Positions 54,501-64,000 of a stretch of 64,000 nt of DNA are shown piece after piece. How positions within the stretch are numbered: position 1 is the stretch's first letter; every line of letters starts with the position of its first letter. Made by a program: the position numbers and the translations under genes. The DNA lies in the NCBI RefSeq assembly GCF_028389875.1, contig NC_084673.1, positions 14,173,501 to 14,237,500 of the forward strand, in the 5' to 3' direction. Origin of the DNA: Rhea pennata (lineage: Eukaryota; Chordata; Aves; Rheiformes; Rheidae). A model generated the notes under the pieces. It was given only the letters and a program-made list of their open reading frames with translations, was not told where the DNA came from and did no database searches.

Positions 54501-57424
54501 AACATGAATTACTGCAAACAATTCTCACTGCTGCACGGGAAATGACATGTACAGCCAGAAATTACCTGAAAGATAATAGGGAACAAATAAATGAGAAAAA
54601 ACAATGTGTAAAGAAGAACAGATAGAAATGTGTTTCTCTGTGGGGTATACCTGAAATTATTCAGTAAGACACAGCGCTGAACAGTAAAGTAGTAGGCCTG
54701 AAGAGAGTGAGAAAGATGGGCTAGGAGCATATGGAAAAAACTGAATGAATTACCCGTAATGCTGCTAATGTGCAGTGGGTTTTTGATGTGTGAAGCACAT
54801 TAAAGCCTGTGAATGCGATGAAAGTAGTATATTGTTTGATACTACTACGAGTTTCAGCATGTGTATATACTGTTACGATAATGGGGAAAAATGAAAGGTC
54901 CACAATACCAAAATCATTAAACTAAGATAGAATATATTGATATAAATGTACTTTATTTTTCTGAGGTGATAGTTCATATTGATTAACCAATGCTCTAACT
55001 TGGTTAATATCACAGATTTTTTTGTTCTTGAAGGCTTTCCTTTTCTCTGAGTGTTAAACTTTTGCTTTACTAAGATAATAGCTATGTGGGATCATGTACA
55101 TGTGCATGCACACACCCATACACTTCACTAATGTGGCTGTTTAGCAGATGGCCACTTGCTATGGAGTTCCACATTTAGACAAAACCTGCTGTGCAGTTCT
55201 CCACATTACATCTTACACTGTGCTCAGCAGCTGATGTTCAGCATACAGATAGCCTCACTGAGTCATCGGTGACTCTGAAAACAGGAGGCAAAGAATTAGC
55301 ATGAAATTATCATAAATTTTCTGGAAAATGAATTAATATGTATTCATTTTGAGAGAATTCACATTAATGTTTAAATGATCATTTTGTGTTTTTTTCATAG
55401 CCAGTGAAACTAGGAATATTGTTGTTCTGCTATGACTTGGGTTTTTTTTTCCAATGCAGTGATTAACCAGATGCTAAGTGGTTTTGATTTCTAGGATTGT
55501 ATATTTGTGTTCTAGGAAAGAAGCAATCCTATAACGTAGAACATAGTAACTTCAATTGAGTTTTACCAGTTTCAGGGACTGCTGATAAGAGTATATGGCT
55601 TTGAAAAGCATTCCTTTAATGAACCTAAGACCTCCTCTCTAGGAGGAAATTCTGTTGCTTTTATTAGTAGTATTGTATGTATGTAGCAGCATTGTATGTA
55701 TGTGTTGTAGTAACATTGTGTGATGAACTCAAGCATGATGTCAAAACTGTACTGCAAAGAACATGCACAAAAGTAAGGATTGTTCTATAGAGCTGTCAAA
55801 AAGTGCGACAGCTTCTGCTGATGAAATTTGGGACAACTAGTGAGTTGTACTATGCTTCTTCTAGAACAAATTCCAAGATTTCCCATTATAGTCTGTAAAG
55901 AACCAGTCGAAAACCAGGCTACTAGCCATGGAAGGGCTTTGCAGGCATTTGTGCCATGTAGTTAGAGGTGGCTGTCTATGCTCAAGATGCCCAGGAATAA
56001 AATAGTAAAGGTAATTCCATAACGTGCCCAAACTATAAGGGTTACTGTCGTCATTTGTTACTTGCTACTTTCAGCATTTAGCTAGTTGCAGTTAAGAGCA
56101 CCTATATGTAAGAGTCTGGAAATCCTGTAAAACTGATAGAAGGAGCTGTTTATTTCCTTTCCACAGGTTGAGTTACAGCAGCTCAATCTTATTCTGCATA
56201 CTCTTCCCTTTGCCACACTTTAATTAGTACTAGTAATTGTCAGTCAGTGAGGGTTAGTTGCTTTACTTCCTCACCAATGAACTCTGTGTTTTGCTTTCTC
56301 TCTATAGAATTTTTCATGCAGGAAGCAGAATCTACTTATGTTAATTCTACCTGTTCCCTGTGAATCAGCAGCTCCTCTTGTGTGCTGTCACCATAGTGTC
56401 TCTCTTCTTGAGTTCCATTGTCCTTTGACTTTATGTCCATCACTGTGCTACCTTGCCTTCTTTCTCATACTGTTCCATCAGTGTCTTGTCTTCATTAACC
56501 ACCCCATGCCAGGATGAGTGGGTAGGAAAGGTGTGCTATATTTGAATAGCATTGTGTAGATTTTTAAATAGAGCATAAACCAGGAAAGCCTTCATTTCAT
56601 TCTGCTGAATTTCTAGTACTCTTGTGAGAAGCAGGCCACAGATTTTGGTTGACTGGCTCCTAGGGAATTTTGTGGTCACAGTTGTGTTGCTCAGAATCAC
56701 CAAGTCTGCTGAAACTCATGAAGAGAATATAAGAGATGGGGAAGTGCTTATCCAAATGCTTTTCATAGCCTCAATCTATATTCTAGTGATGAAATCTTGT
56801 GATGCAGCTGTGCCCTTTTCTTCACTGGAGCTAAGATTTTTATGGCGAAAGTGCAGGTGAAAAATGCTCCTTTGGAAATCAGTCAATTTCAGCTGTTGTT
56901 TTAATGTGTTGCAGTCAATGCTTCAATCCTTTACGAAGTGCAAATAAAGAAGTAGAACGAATCGTGCAGAAGAAAAGAGCACAGAGTGAAAATAACCATG
57001 GCTTTTTATCGAATTTACTTAAGAAAACCTTCAAGGATCGTAAGAGCAAGAAAAAAGGTAAACTAAACTGTATCCATTTGTCCTTCCAGTTTAGTATTGT
57101 TGTTTTACCATCAATTCTATATAAAATACTAGACATATACAGTGCTAAATATCTCTTGACCCCCAGTCTGGCAGATTTTGTCAAAAGGCACTATTTATCA
57201 GGGATCACCCTCATTTTCAGTTATGGGAGACACAATGAGTCTGCAAGAACTTGATTCCTGAATGGCACCAGAGCAAGCTATGGCCAGTATTAATTTGGCA
57301 AAAATGTCCCTAAAGCTAATTAGACTCAGGTTTTGTTTTTGTTTTTTTTTTTCTCTTTGGTGTAGAGGGACATCCAGCTAATCTCGAAGACCTCAAGCAG
57401 AACCAGGACACAAGGCTTACTTAA
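45716..57424 (+). CDS. FMR1NB: FMR1NB-like trefoil membrane protein (gene-level span, 7 coding exons)
   Basis: Seven exons with matching phases (1, 1, 1, 0, 2, 1) join into a 702-bp frame for 233 residues. Predicted layout: short N-terminus with a weakly hydrophobic patch (about 9-20), a charged stretch, a P-type trefoil-like domain at 64-108 with six cysteines in the pattern C-x10-C-x10-C-x4-CC-x9-C, N-glycosylation sequons at N82 (NRT) and N122 (NET), one transmembrane segment at about 140-163 rich in Cys, and a basic cytoplasmic tail (KKTFKDRKSKKK) with a possible coiled coil. Human FMR1NB (255 residues, cancer-testis antigen NY-SAR-35) is the direct downstream neighbour of FMR1 and also has a P-type domain and a membrane anchor, so orthology is inferred from position plus domains. 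The function is not established. The N-terminus is the weak point: the first exon, the ATG, and any further upstream exon need transcript support. Confidence 0.75.
47043..48390 (-). mobile_element. CR1 LINE with truncated reverse transcriptase
   Basis: The minus strand reads, from 48390 down, the end of CR1 ORF2 and its 3' UTR. The reverse transcriptase motifs are clear: NYRPDSLT near 48330, VYLDFSKAFDT near 48130, VPQGSVLAPVL, and the catalytic FADDT near 47880. The frame is broken near 48250, where the start of ORF 48262-47651 and the upstream frame do not join and several family residues before GFTKGKS are lost. The 3' terminus at 47043 (complement TGGAATCACAGGATGATGGG) retains the CR1 terminal pattern. 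A C run at 47117-47130 interrupts the 3' UTR. It is 5'-truncated and coding-dead, inside FMR1NB intron 1 in antisense. Confidence 0.93.
48525..48600. repeat. (TG)n(TA)n/ATACA microsatellite
   Basis: TG repeat followed by TA and ATACAT units, shortly after the 5' broken end of the CR1 element. Translations of it (YIYIYI, THTHTH) are artefacts. Confidence 0.9.
49159..49272 (+). CDS. FMR1NB: FMR1NB-like exon 2 (residues 25-63)
   Basis: 114 bp, phase 1 at both ends. The acceptor is GCTTTCAG|AT. The donor region is a tandem CCAGTAAGTAAGT; the second GT (exon end AGTAA|GTAAGT) is chosen because only it gives the phase needed by the next exon. Encodes NFASPTQRVLEKSEVTPSEL and KAKLKDTSEALVNFFIPV. 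Confidence 0.7.
50887..51024 (+). CDS. FMR1NB: FMR1NB-like exon 3 (residues 63-108), P-type trefoil domain
   Basis: 138 bp, phase 1 at both ends, a self-contained module as expected for a trefoil exon. Encodes CRHKDKQALIPCRVGESINR then TECLENKCCPSKTSHELKCY and TPLKD. The adjacent CC pair, the six-cysteine spacing and the NRT sequon are typical of P-type domains, although the usual Gly before CC and the later Trp are replaced. Acceptor TTGAAG|CA is short of pyrimidines immediately before the AG; donor GACA|GTAAGT. Confidence 0.82.
51346..51722 (+). mobile_element. Diverged CR1 LINE 3' end
   Basis: The + strand reads the CR1 3' region in sense: GGCTAAATGATGATCTAATAG with ACTATTTGAAGGG, then GTTCCTTGGAGGTGTTCAGA and GTTGGACTGCCTGACCTACAG, followed by GAGGTCCCTTACAACC and the terminal TTCTATGATTTCATG. 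A 5'-truncated, diverged copy in FMR1NB intron 3. Confidence 0.85.
51826..51911 (+). CDS. FMR1NB: FMR1NB-like exon 4 (residues 109-137)
   Basis: 86 bp, phase 1 in and phase 0 out. It is preceded by a long pyrimidine tract and CATAG; an earlier AG (51820) would introduce an immediate stop. Encodes NLVWISFLFHVWKNETFYCY and AFPSVHNSM, with the sequon N122-E-T, so this part is probably on the lumenal/extracellular side. Donor ATG|GTAAGT. Confidence 0.65.
53478..53566 (+). CDS. FMR1NB: FMR1NB-like exon 5 (residues 138-167), transmembrane segment
   Basis: 89 bp, phase 0 in and phase 2 out. The acceptor is ATCTGCAG|CTG; the AG eight bases earlier gives a stop in phase 0. Encodes LTFRLFVLGAGGLFILGCLP and FCCCACLQR, a strong single membrane span ending in a Cys cluster (C155, C159-C161, C163) that could be palmitoylated, followed by basic residues. 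Donor GAG|GTAAGA. Confidence 0.78.
56915..57057 (+). CDS. FMR1NB: FMR1NB-like exon 6 (residues 167-215), cytoplasmic tail
   Basis: 143 bp. Acceptor GTTGCAG|TC, donor AAAAAAG|GTAAAC. Encodes a charged segment with possible short coiled coil (ANKEVERIVQKKRAQSENN) and a strongly basic end (LLKKTFKDRKSKKK). Frame and phase match exon 5 and exon 7. Confidence 0.78.
57366..57424 (+). CDS. FMR1NB: FMR1NB-like last exon (residues 215-233)
   Basis: 59 bp to the TAA at 57422-57424. Preceded by a long T-rich tract and GGTGTAG. Encodes EGHPANLEDLKQNQDTRLT, the acidic/polar C-terminus. Confidence 0.72.
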
Positions 57425-58120
57425 GTACGCCCTAGAAAATGAGGTGTTTTTTTTTTTTCCTAGTGTCAAATGAATATAATGTTGTCACACTTTGATATTG
57501 TGATTGATTTTTGCACTAATAAGTTCTTCATTCTTAATTCTTCATACTTACACCATGTCTTCTGTAGAAGACTAGTATTGCTAAAAGGCAGAAATTGCTT
57601 TTGGCAATTCCTGATTGCTGGAGCCATTCTACTATTATTAATATAGCATCCCTGTAGAGGGCAAATAAGGATACCAGTTAAGTGACTGTCCCAATTAATA
57701 GATCAGTCTTAGAGTATTGTCTGGATTAAGAGAAGGTAGTTGTTATTCATCATATCAGTAGTGAGTAGCAAGCTTACTGAGGCAAACTTTAGTATTGGAT
57801 GTCAGCAGAGTAATACTACTCCTAATGGGATGCGAATGGCTTATTCTTTACCAGGCTGCAGAGGATTTAGGCAATCTGTTGGGCAGTTGCTTTAGAAATA
57901 TACTTAGAGATTGTCAATAGAAATCAGTATCGTTCATAACGATGCAATCACTGGTGGTTGTTCTTTGGTTCTGTAAAATCCATGTAGCCTAATTTTCAAC
58001 AGTTAGAACTGGGAGGAAAGGAACTTTGCTGCTAACCTGGAGAATAAATACTGTGAGTGATTCTTAAAAACTCTGTACTTGCAGGATTCCCCGTTTAATA
58101 AAATTGTGTCTGAGTTACAT
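57425..58120 (+). other. FMR1NB: Putative FMR1NB 3' UTR
   Basis: Non-coding sequence from the stop codon to the first clear AATAAA at 58097-58102 (in CCGTTTAATAAAATTGTG), about 670 bp downstream. The end point is predicted, not observed. Confidence 0.5.
58097..58102 (+). terminator. FMR1NB: Polyadenylation signal, FMR1NB candidate
   Basis: First canonical AATAAA downstream of the FMR1NB-like stop codon, followed within 30 bases by GT-rich sequence (TTGTGTCTGAG). Confidence 0.5.
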
Positions 58121-59783
58121 CAATCCTAAAATAGGCATCACTTAAAATCCAAGTGTAATAGGGGTGGAGTATGCCTCATGAAATTTCCAGTGAAGTTACT
58201 GGTGGTCAAATGTAACTATATGCAGAAGCTTTAGAGCTCGACACTGAAATCATTGCCAGTACCATTGCATCAGAAATGATTTAGGTAATAATTTTGTAAG
58301 TAAAAGAATCTGATGTTTTTGATGTGAAAGAGCAGAATGATGGAGACTGAATAAGGCCGTTTGCCTTCCAAATCTGATGTATATTTGCTGGTGCTTGATG
58401 TTATTTTTATGAATTGTGAAGTGTGTCTATAGGCATTTTGACAAAGATGAAAACAATTTCCTGCTACATGAATTTGGGAGCACTGTCACAGCTGAAATGT
58501 GCATGCGACAAACCACATAGATCCTCATGGCTGGTGATAATAGAGAAAGAGTTGCGCTCTGAAGAAAGTTAGGTTTTCATATGGTGCTTCATGATTTTGA
58601 CTGAAAGGTAATAAATTCCTTTTTTTTTTTTTTTTATTTATTTTTTTTTACGTGCCTTTGACAACACAACTACTTTCAATAGTGTGTAACATTCTGACCA
58701 AGGGAGACATGCTGATGAAGCAACTGTGTTTAACAGTAAGTAATCAATGCGTCTGCAGTAACAGTGGCAGCATCAGACAAAAATGAGCATAAGCAAAATA
58801 CATGCACTGCAAGGAGAGAAGGAAAGATTGAAAACGCAGCGAGGCTTATGTTACCCTTACTGATGGAATAGTCAAGAGCATAATGCATTGACTAGGCCCT
58901 GTCCCTTTCCATGTAGCAGCTTCATTGTAAAGATGTTCTAAAAAGCTAGAAGTTTTCGTTTTGATTGGAGAAGTCAAAACCTCTCATTTTAAATCTTTAA
59001 GTTCTGTACTAATTTTACGGTTCATTGGATCAATACCTGTCCAGTATTGGTACTGCAAAATAACTGCTGGCTATGTCAAAAATGTCATAATGTCTGTTTC
59101 ATTATTACTGAGGGTCAGGATTGTCACCTTAAGGACACATCACTGATATTCACAAGTCTGCGAATGATAGTATCTATTCTGACTTCATCATATAAAAGCA
59201 GGCCTTTTGATCAGCTGCTTACTCCTACTAGTCAATATTCAGCAAAATAAGTTTGACTACTCTTATTTCGTAATATAATACATCTGATTATGATTTTATT
59301 TTTTTGGTTTTGATCTCCTTGACCCCAGTCTTGACAGAACAATTTCAGTGTGGAGTTACTTCATACCTACCTAGAGCATATTTTTTCCCAAGTGCCTAAA
59401 CTGCTAGTAAATATTTTGTGTACCAAGCTGCATGTTTCTGAGCAGTTTTGCTTTGTCTGTTCTGTCCCTTTGAAGAACTAGAGTAGGGACCAGGTAGCCC
59501 AGGAAAAGCATAAGCATCCTGACAAGACCCCCAAGGCCCCGCTTTGTCATTGGTGACAAAAGCTGTCTTGCACTGCATGCTGTTTCTCATCTAAATTTGT
59601 GGGCCAGGCCAGCAGAAAAGACCTTCCAGTCCCAGAGAACCTTCAGTACTAACATCAGGGACCACAAGATGGTGCTGCAGGAAAACATTTTTCCTTCAGT
59701 GGAGAACTTTATTGATTTTTATAGTGTGGTTCGTCAAGTCCAAAGAAGGCAGATACTGCACAACAGAGCATTGGTCACTCTGT

Positions 59784-59826
<43 letters not shown>

Positions 59827-62800
59827 AGAAGAAGAAGAAACAGCATATGATGACAAGGCTTTAGAAAGGCTTTCACAAAATATACAAACCATTGTTTGTG
59901 GCTTTAAGTCTGCCCTTTCTTCTATTAAACTGATACAGAATGAAACAAAAGAGCTGTCAGTGAACATCACTCCTTATCTTCACAAAGATTAAACAAACAC
60001 ATAGCAAAACAGTCAGCCTCGTTGTAGCAGTGTCCAAGACTGGATGCAGTCATCATAGAGATGGGAGCTATGAGAGGGCTTGAGCACCAGTAAACTCTTT
60101 CATTGTGTCACCCAGAGCTTGCATCATATCTAATAGCAGAGGGTGGATCTCACATTCTGTTCACTCTGAAATCCACACTTGTAACCACAGCCTGTAATGT
60201 AAGGAGAGAGAATTGAGAAGATTTTTGAAAGCTTTAGAGTAAATGAAATGGATACATTACACCACAGGCAACTGTGGCAGTATCTGGTACTTTTTTTCTG
60301 TCTTTCAGAAAGCTTTCAAAGTCAATAGAATTGAACTTAAAAATAAATACAATGGAATGAAACCCAAGCTTCTCAGACTTATGGTGAGAAAACAGATTTG
60401 AACTATAAAGATCAAAAAAACTAAAGCTAAATACAAAGTTGTATTTAAGCAAAAATCCGTGTGATTAGGGAACTCATCTCATTTTTGAAGGCTTGATGTT
60501 TGGTTCTGAGATAATTTTTGTCTAGCTGAGCTTCATGCAAGGCCAGATAGAGTAGATAAAGCAGGAGAATGTACTTCATTGCTCAATAAATATTTTTTCT
60601 AGCTGTCTCTTTATAAGGAATGCAAATTTGAAGTGTTACGGGTTTTTTGATCCTTTTTGATCCTTGAGGCTTGGATGCACAGCTAAAATGAAGTGCAAAG
60701 GTCCACTTGGGAAAAAATGTTTCGTGTTCTGCACAGGCCCAGTAGTGTGAGTAGGTCTGTCCCACTCAATTTTGCTCCTTTTCTTTCTGCCTCAAGACTG
60801 TTTTTGTTTTCACAAAACTTTGGAAAAATAAAAAATGGTTCAGTCAGATGAAAGGAATAGAACTGTCCACAGTTATGCCCTTCTTGCTTTCTAAGTTTCA
60901 GTGTATTACTTACAACTCCTTTCACAAAAGGCAAGTTTCTTACTGCACTCCTTCCTCAGAAAATCCACTGTCCTGTGTATTTCTGTCATCCAAACTTGAC
61001 GCATTATATGTATGTATTCACCTGTGTACAGGTTAGAGGAATAGAGCTTTATTTTTCAGGTGTGTTTTTTTTTGTTTGTTTGTTTTTGTATAGCATCAGC
61101 CATTAACACTATCCTGGTATTTTGCTGTCCTTGATGCAGCATGGCATATTTTGACAGTGTCAGCTGACAATCAAGCAGTGTGGGGAAGATGATGGTAATT
61201 CTACAAAGAGCTACCCTCTAAAAGAGAGCATGGTTATGTGTTTTACAGAGTCCTGCTGCATCCTGTCTCCCTGATTTCCAACTATTTGATTTTTCAGTCT
61301 GTAAGTCTAGAGCTGTTCAATATTCTACCTACGCTGATCATCAGCTGAGCTGAAGTGAAATGAATAAAACAAATTTCCTTTAGAAAAGATGTTTTGCCTG
61401 GCCTGCCATTTAGCACTGCACCCTTTCCTAGGCTGCTGTTACAATTTTTGTTGACTCTCTGAGCTTTTACCATTTACTTATTCAAGGTGCTCAGTCCAGC
61501 ACTAACACAAAAGATCCAAAAGTGGGATGGAGAAACTAAGCCAACTAAAAGGAAAGGTAACATTCTGTGCTGAGGGTCCAGTGCACTGCTTGGAAATCTG
61601 GGGAGGTAATACACAGATGTAAAATGCTCTGGTGTGTGTTTCCTAATGGGAAAGTCCTGTTTCAGTGAAATGCACCTGGCAGGTAACAGCATTACTGAAA
61701 GACAATTTCTTAATTAAATGTGACCTTATGAATTGCAGTAGCTAAATGTACAAAAGAATGGTGGGTTGGCAATGTGCTGATAAATGGAGAGAAAGGAGGG
61801 AAGGCCTTTTCATATGAAAAGTTCTGCTAGGGAATGATATGAATAAAACTTGGGACCCCATCGGACTAGCCACCTTCAGAATAGCTAGGGCACTGCCTCT
61901 TTTTTGCCTTATCTTTACAAAACACAGAGGTGAAGACAATGGTGCTCTCATGAGAGGTGAGGAGGAATTTTTGCCTGCAGTCTGAGGGAGACGAGAATGC
62001 AGATGTGTCTTTCCCCATCATTTTCAAGGAAGGACTGGGAAAAGTTTATTTGTGTTCCTAAGACTGGGTATCCTTTACAGAGGTAGTGATATTTCAGGCT
62101 AGAAGACATTTTTTGAATATATTTTACTTTCTAAGCTCATAGAAAAGTGTGTTGGTTAGCCAGTCCTACTCTTAAGATTTAGATTTCTTAAAAATTCAGT
62201 TTTCCCAGATACCCAGCTGATAGTTTTAAAAAAACAACAGGTCTCAGTTTGAGGAGAGGGAACTCTTATCAAAGATGATTTTTATAAGCAACTATCAGAA
62301 GCAAGGAAACCTGAGAGCCTGGTGAAAAGCAGTTACGAGGTAGGTGTTGAACAGTTATTTTGATAATGCAGTAAGCGACTGAGAGCTAGCTCTTGAACAG
62401 AGAATGAGTATGGCAAATTACCGTTGTGCTCTCCCTAATCCAACACATTCCTAGAATACTATAAAATGAGTATGGCTGAACTGTGAAGCTTCTAGGGTGG
62501 GGCATATTAGCTGAAATCTGGGCTGTGGAGTTAGAAGGGAAGAGAAGGAAGATCCCTTGATCTCATGGAGGAGATGGTCTTGAGAAAAATGACCTTGGAC
62601 ATTTTTACCAGAATGAGGGAGAATCTCATTCCCATTTGGCTTTCACAATTTATTTTTAATATGTTCACATATGAAAGGCTGTCACATAACTACTAAAAGC
62701 ATTTTTTTTTTATCATCGATTGGCTGGTTTAAAAAAAGCAGAACTACATTAATCATAGCTCATGACTGCAGCTAGCTAGGAAGCAAAAGGTTAACAACAA

Positions 62801-64000
62801 ACTCTGTTTTAGTGGTTAAAAATGCTACTATAACAGCATTTGCTCAAATGGTTGTTTTACACATGCAGTGGCGTCATCCAGTTTAAATCCTGCTGTGTTT
62901 CTTTGCCAACAACTGCTAGTGAACATTTGCCCACCTTCCCTGCTGCTGAGTAGTATCAGGATTAGATGCAGGGAGGCAAGCAGGCTTACAACTTCATCTG
63001 TTGGCACCACAGGAATGCAGGAGCAGAACAGCATGGCAGTAGGGAAAACTTACAAAATCATCAATTTTAAGGTCTTGCCTCAAAATGGCTATTTCTTGGC
63101 TGGGGGAACAGATATCTTTCCCCACATGCAAAAAAGCAGGAACAATAAAATCTTCCTCAAATAAAGGCAGAGCGGGCATTTATTATCCACTCTAGTAGGT
63201 GGGTGGATGTTTGTAAAACTGTACCAGGAAGTAGATTTTGACATGGGAGGAGTGCCTGTCAAGAAAAAACTAAACTTATCTGGCTCTATTGAGAATTAAA
63301 ATTTAGGGAGCTTTAGTACATCTTGGAATTTTTAAGATGATGGATAGCTTGTAGCAACAGGCATTTTCCTCCCCTCACCAAAGGAAGCCACTTTTCCCTC
63401 AGTACTTAACAAAAGTCCCTTTGAATGGCATGGTTAGAGATAATCCTGTTTTGAGCAAAGCAAATAGTAGAGGTAGAGCTGAGTTTTCTGAGCATTTATT
63501 AGCTTTTTGTCCATGCTTCAGATCAGTTGAAATTTGCTTTCTGAACTCCATGCGTTTCTTACCTGCAAAGTGAAGTCTCTATATGTACGTGTTGGTCAAC
63601 CACTTGTCTGTATTTATGGGGCAGAGGAGAAGGAAGGTGAAGTACCAAAGGGCCAGAAATCAAGAAAAGGAAATGGTGACATCTTTCTTAATTGACTTCC
63701 TGTGCTGGAAACAGCTATTTAGAACCAAAGTTCTTGCTGCAATAAATGTGCAGCATTTGTTGTCCTTATTCACAACAGAGCTGTCTCCCTTGGCTAGCAG
63801 CAGTCAAACTGGGAAATGAGGTTAGCAAACAGATACGGATTTTTAACTATAAATGTTACCTTAATCGTTCCTCATATTTTTTTTTAACTAGCTAAGTACA
63901 GCGTTAAGCAGAGGAATAGTATGTCTCCAGTCCTATCTCTCCTTATTGTTTGTTCTCTCTAAAGACAACAAGTATTTCTATTACTAACTGATACGATTCC
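58121..64000. other. Downstream spacer, no supported gene
   Basis: AT-rich sequence with T runs near 58621-58637 and an A/GAA repeat at 59783-59838. A + strand frame at 59498-59992 is discussed among the findings. Other short ORFs (60848-61036, 62868-63164, 63583-63819) show no domain or splice-compatible partner. No CR1 fragment was recognised. In mammals the next gene on this side is AFF2, which is not seen within this window. Confidence 0.6.
59783..59838. repeat. T8-A34-(GAA)n simple repeat
   Basis: Eight T, then 34 A, then GAAGAAGAAGAAG. It sits inside an otherwise open + strand frame, adding a poly-Lys/poly-Glu block to its translation, and is likely a recent length-variable repeat. Confidence 0.9.

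Overview
This is a vertebrate, almost certainly avian, genomic window. The DNA is AT-rich with long introns. The identifiable interspersed repeats are CR1 LINEs (the dominant sauropsid retroposon); there are no SINE or L1 families. The main gene is FMR1 (fragile X messenger ribonucleoprotein), which reads out exon by exon on the + strand. Its pyrimidine/CCT-rich leader, in place of the mammalian CGG repeat, fits what is known of chicken FMR1.

Layout. Positions 1-8770: AT-rich flank with no recognisable gene. About 8775-10345: GC-rich CpG island promoter with a YY1-type site, two inverted CCAAT boxes, an Sp1 box, a palindromic E-box and C/CCT-rich tracts. 9860-39898: FMR1 coding region in 15 exons, encoding 565 residues (two Tudor domains, KH0, KH1, KH2, NES, RGG box). 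Every splice site is canonical, and the alternative acceptors known from human exons 15 and 17 are preserved at the same offsets. Counterparts of mammalian exons 11 and 12 are not found; exon 10 joins in frame to exon 13. 39899 to about 41690: 3' UTR, with a second polyA signal at 42248. About 42260-45700: AT-rich spacer. 45716-57424: a second + strand gene assembled here from seven phase-compatible exons. It encodes a small membrane protein with a P-type (trefoil) cysteine domain, one clear transmembrane segment and a basic tail. By domain content and by position directly downstream of FMR1 it is the likely ortholog of FMR1NB. 57425-64000: its putative 3' UTR, then spacer with no supported gene.

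Mobile DNA is sparse: five CR1 fragments (32.1, 32.8, 36.2, 47.0 and 51.3 kb). The largest lies on the minus strand inside FMR1NB intron 1 and keeps a broken reverse transcriptase. There are also TG/TA microsatellites, many A/T homopolymers, and a recent 100-bp tandem duplication in the intron from which exons 11-12 are missing.

The two genes are syntenic neighbours, not a functional operon. FMRP is an RNA-binding translational regulator; the role of FMR1NB is unknown. I saw no new biological system. The points most worth following up are the missing KH2-loop exons, the bird FMR1NB model, the T31 tract in a 105-bp FMR1 intron, and two unexplained long ORFs.
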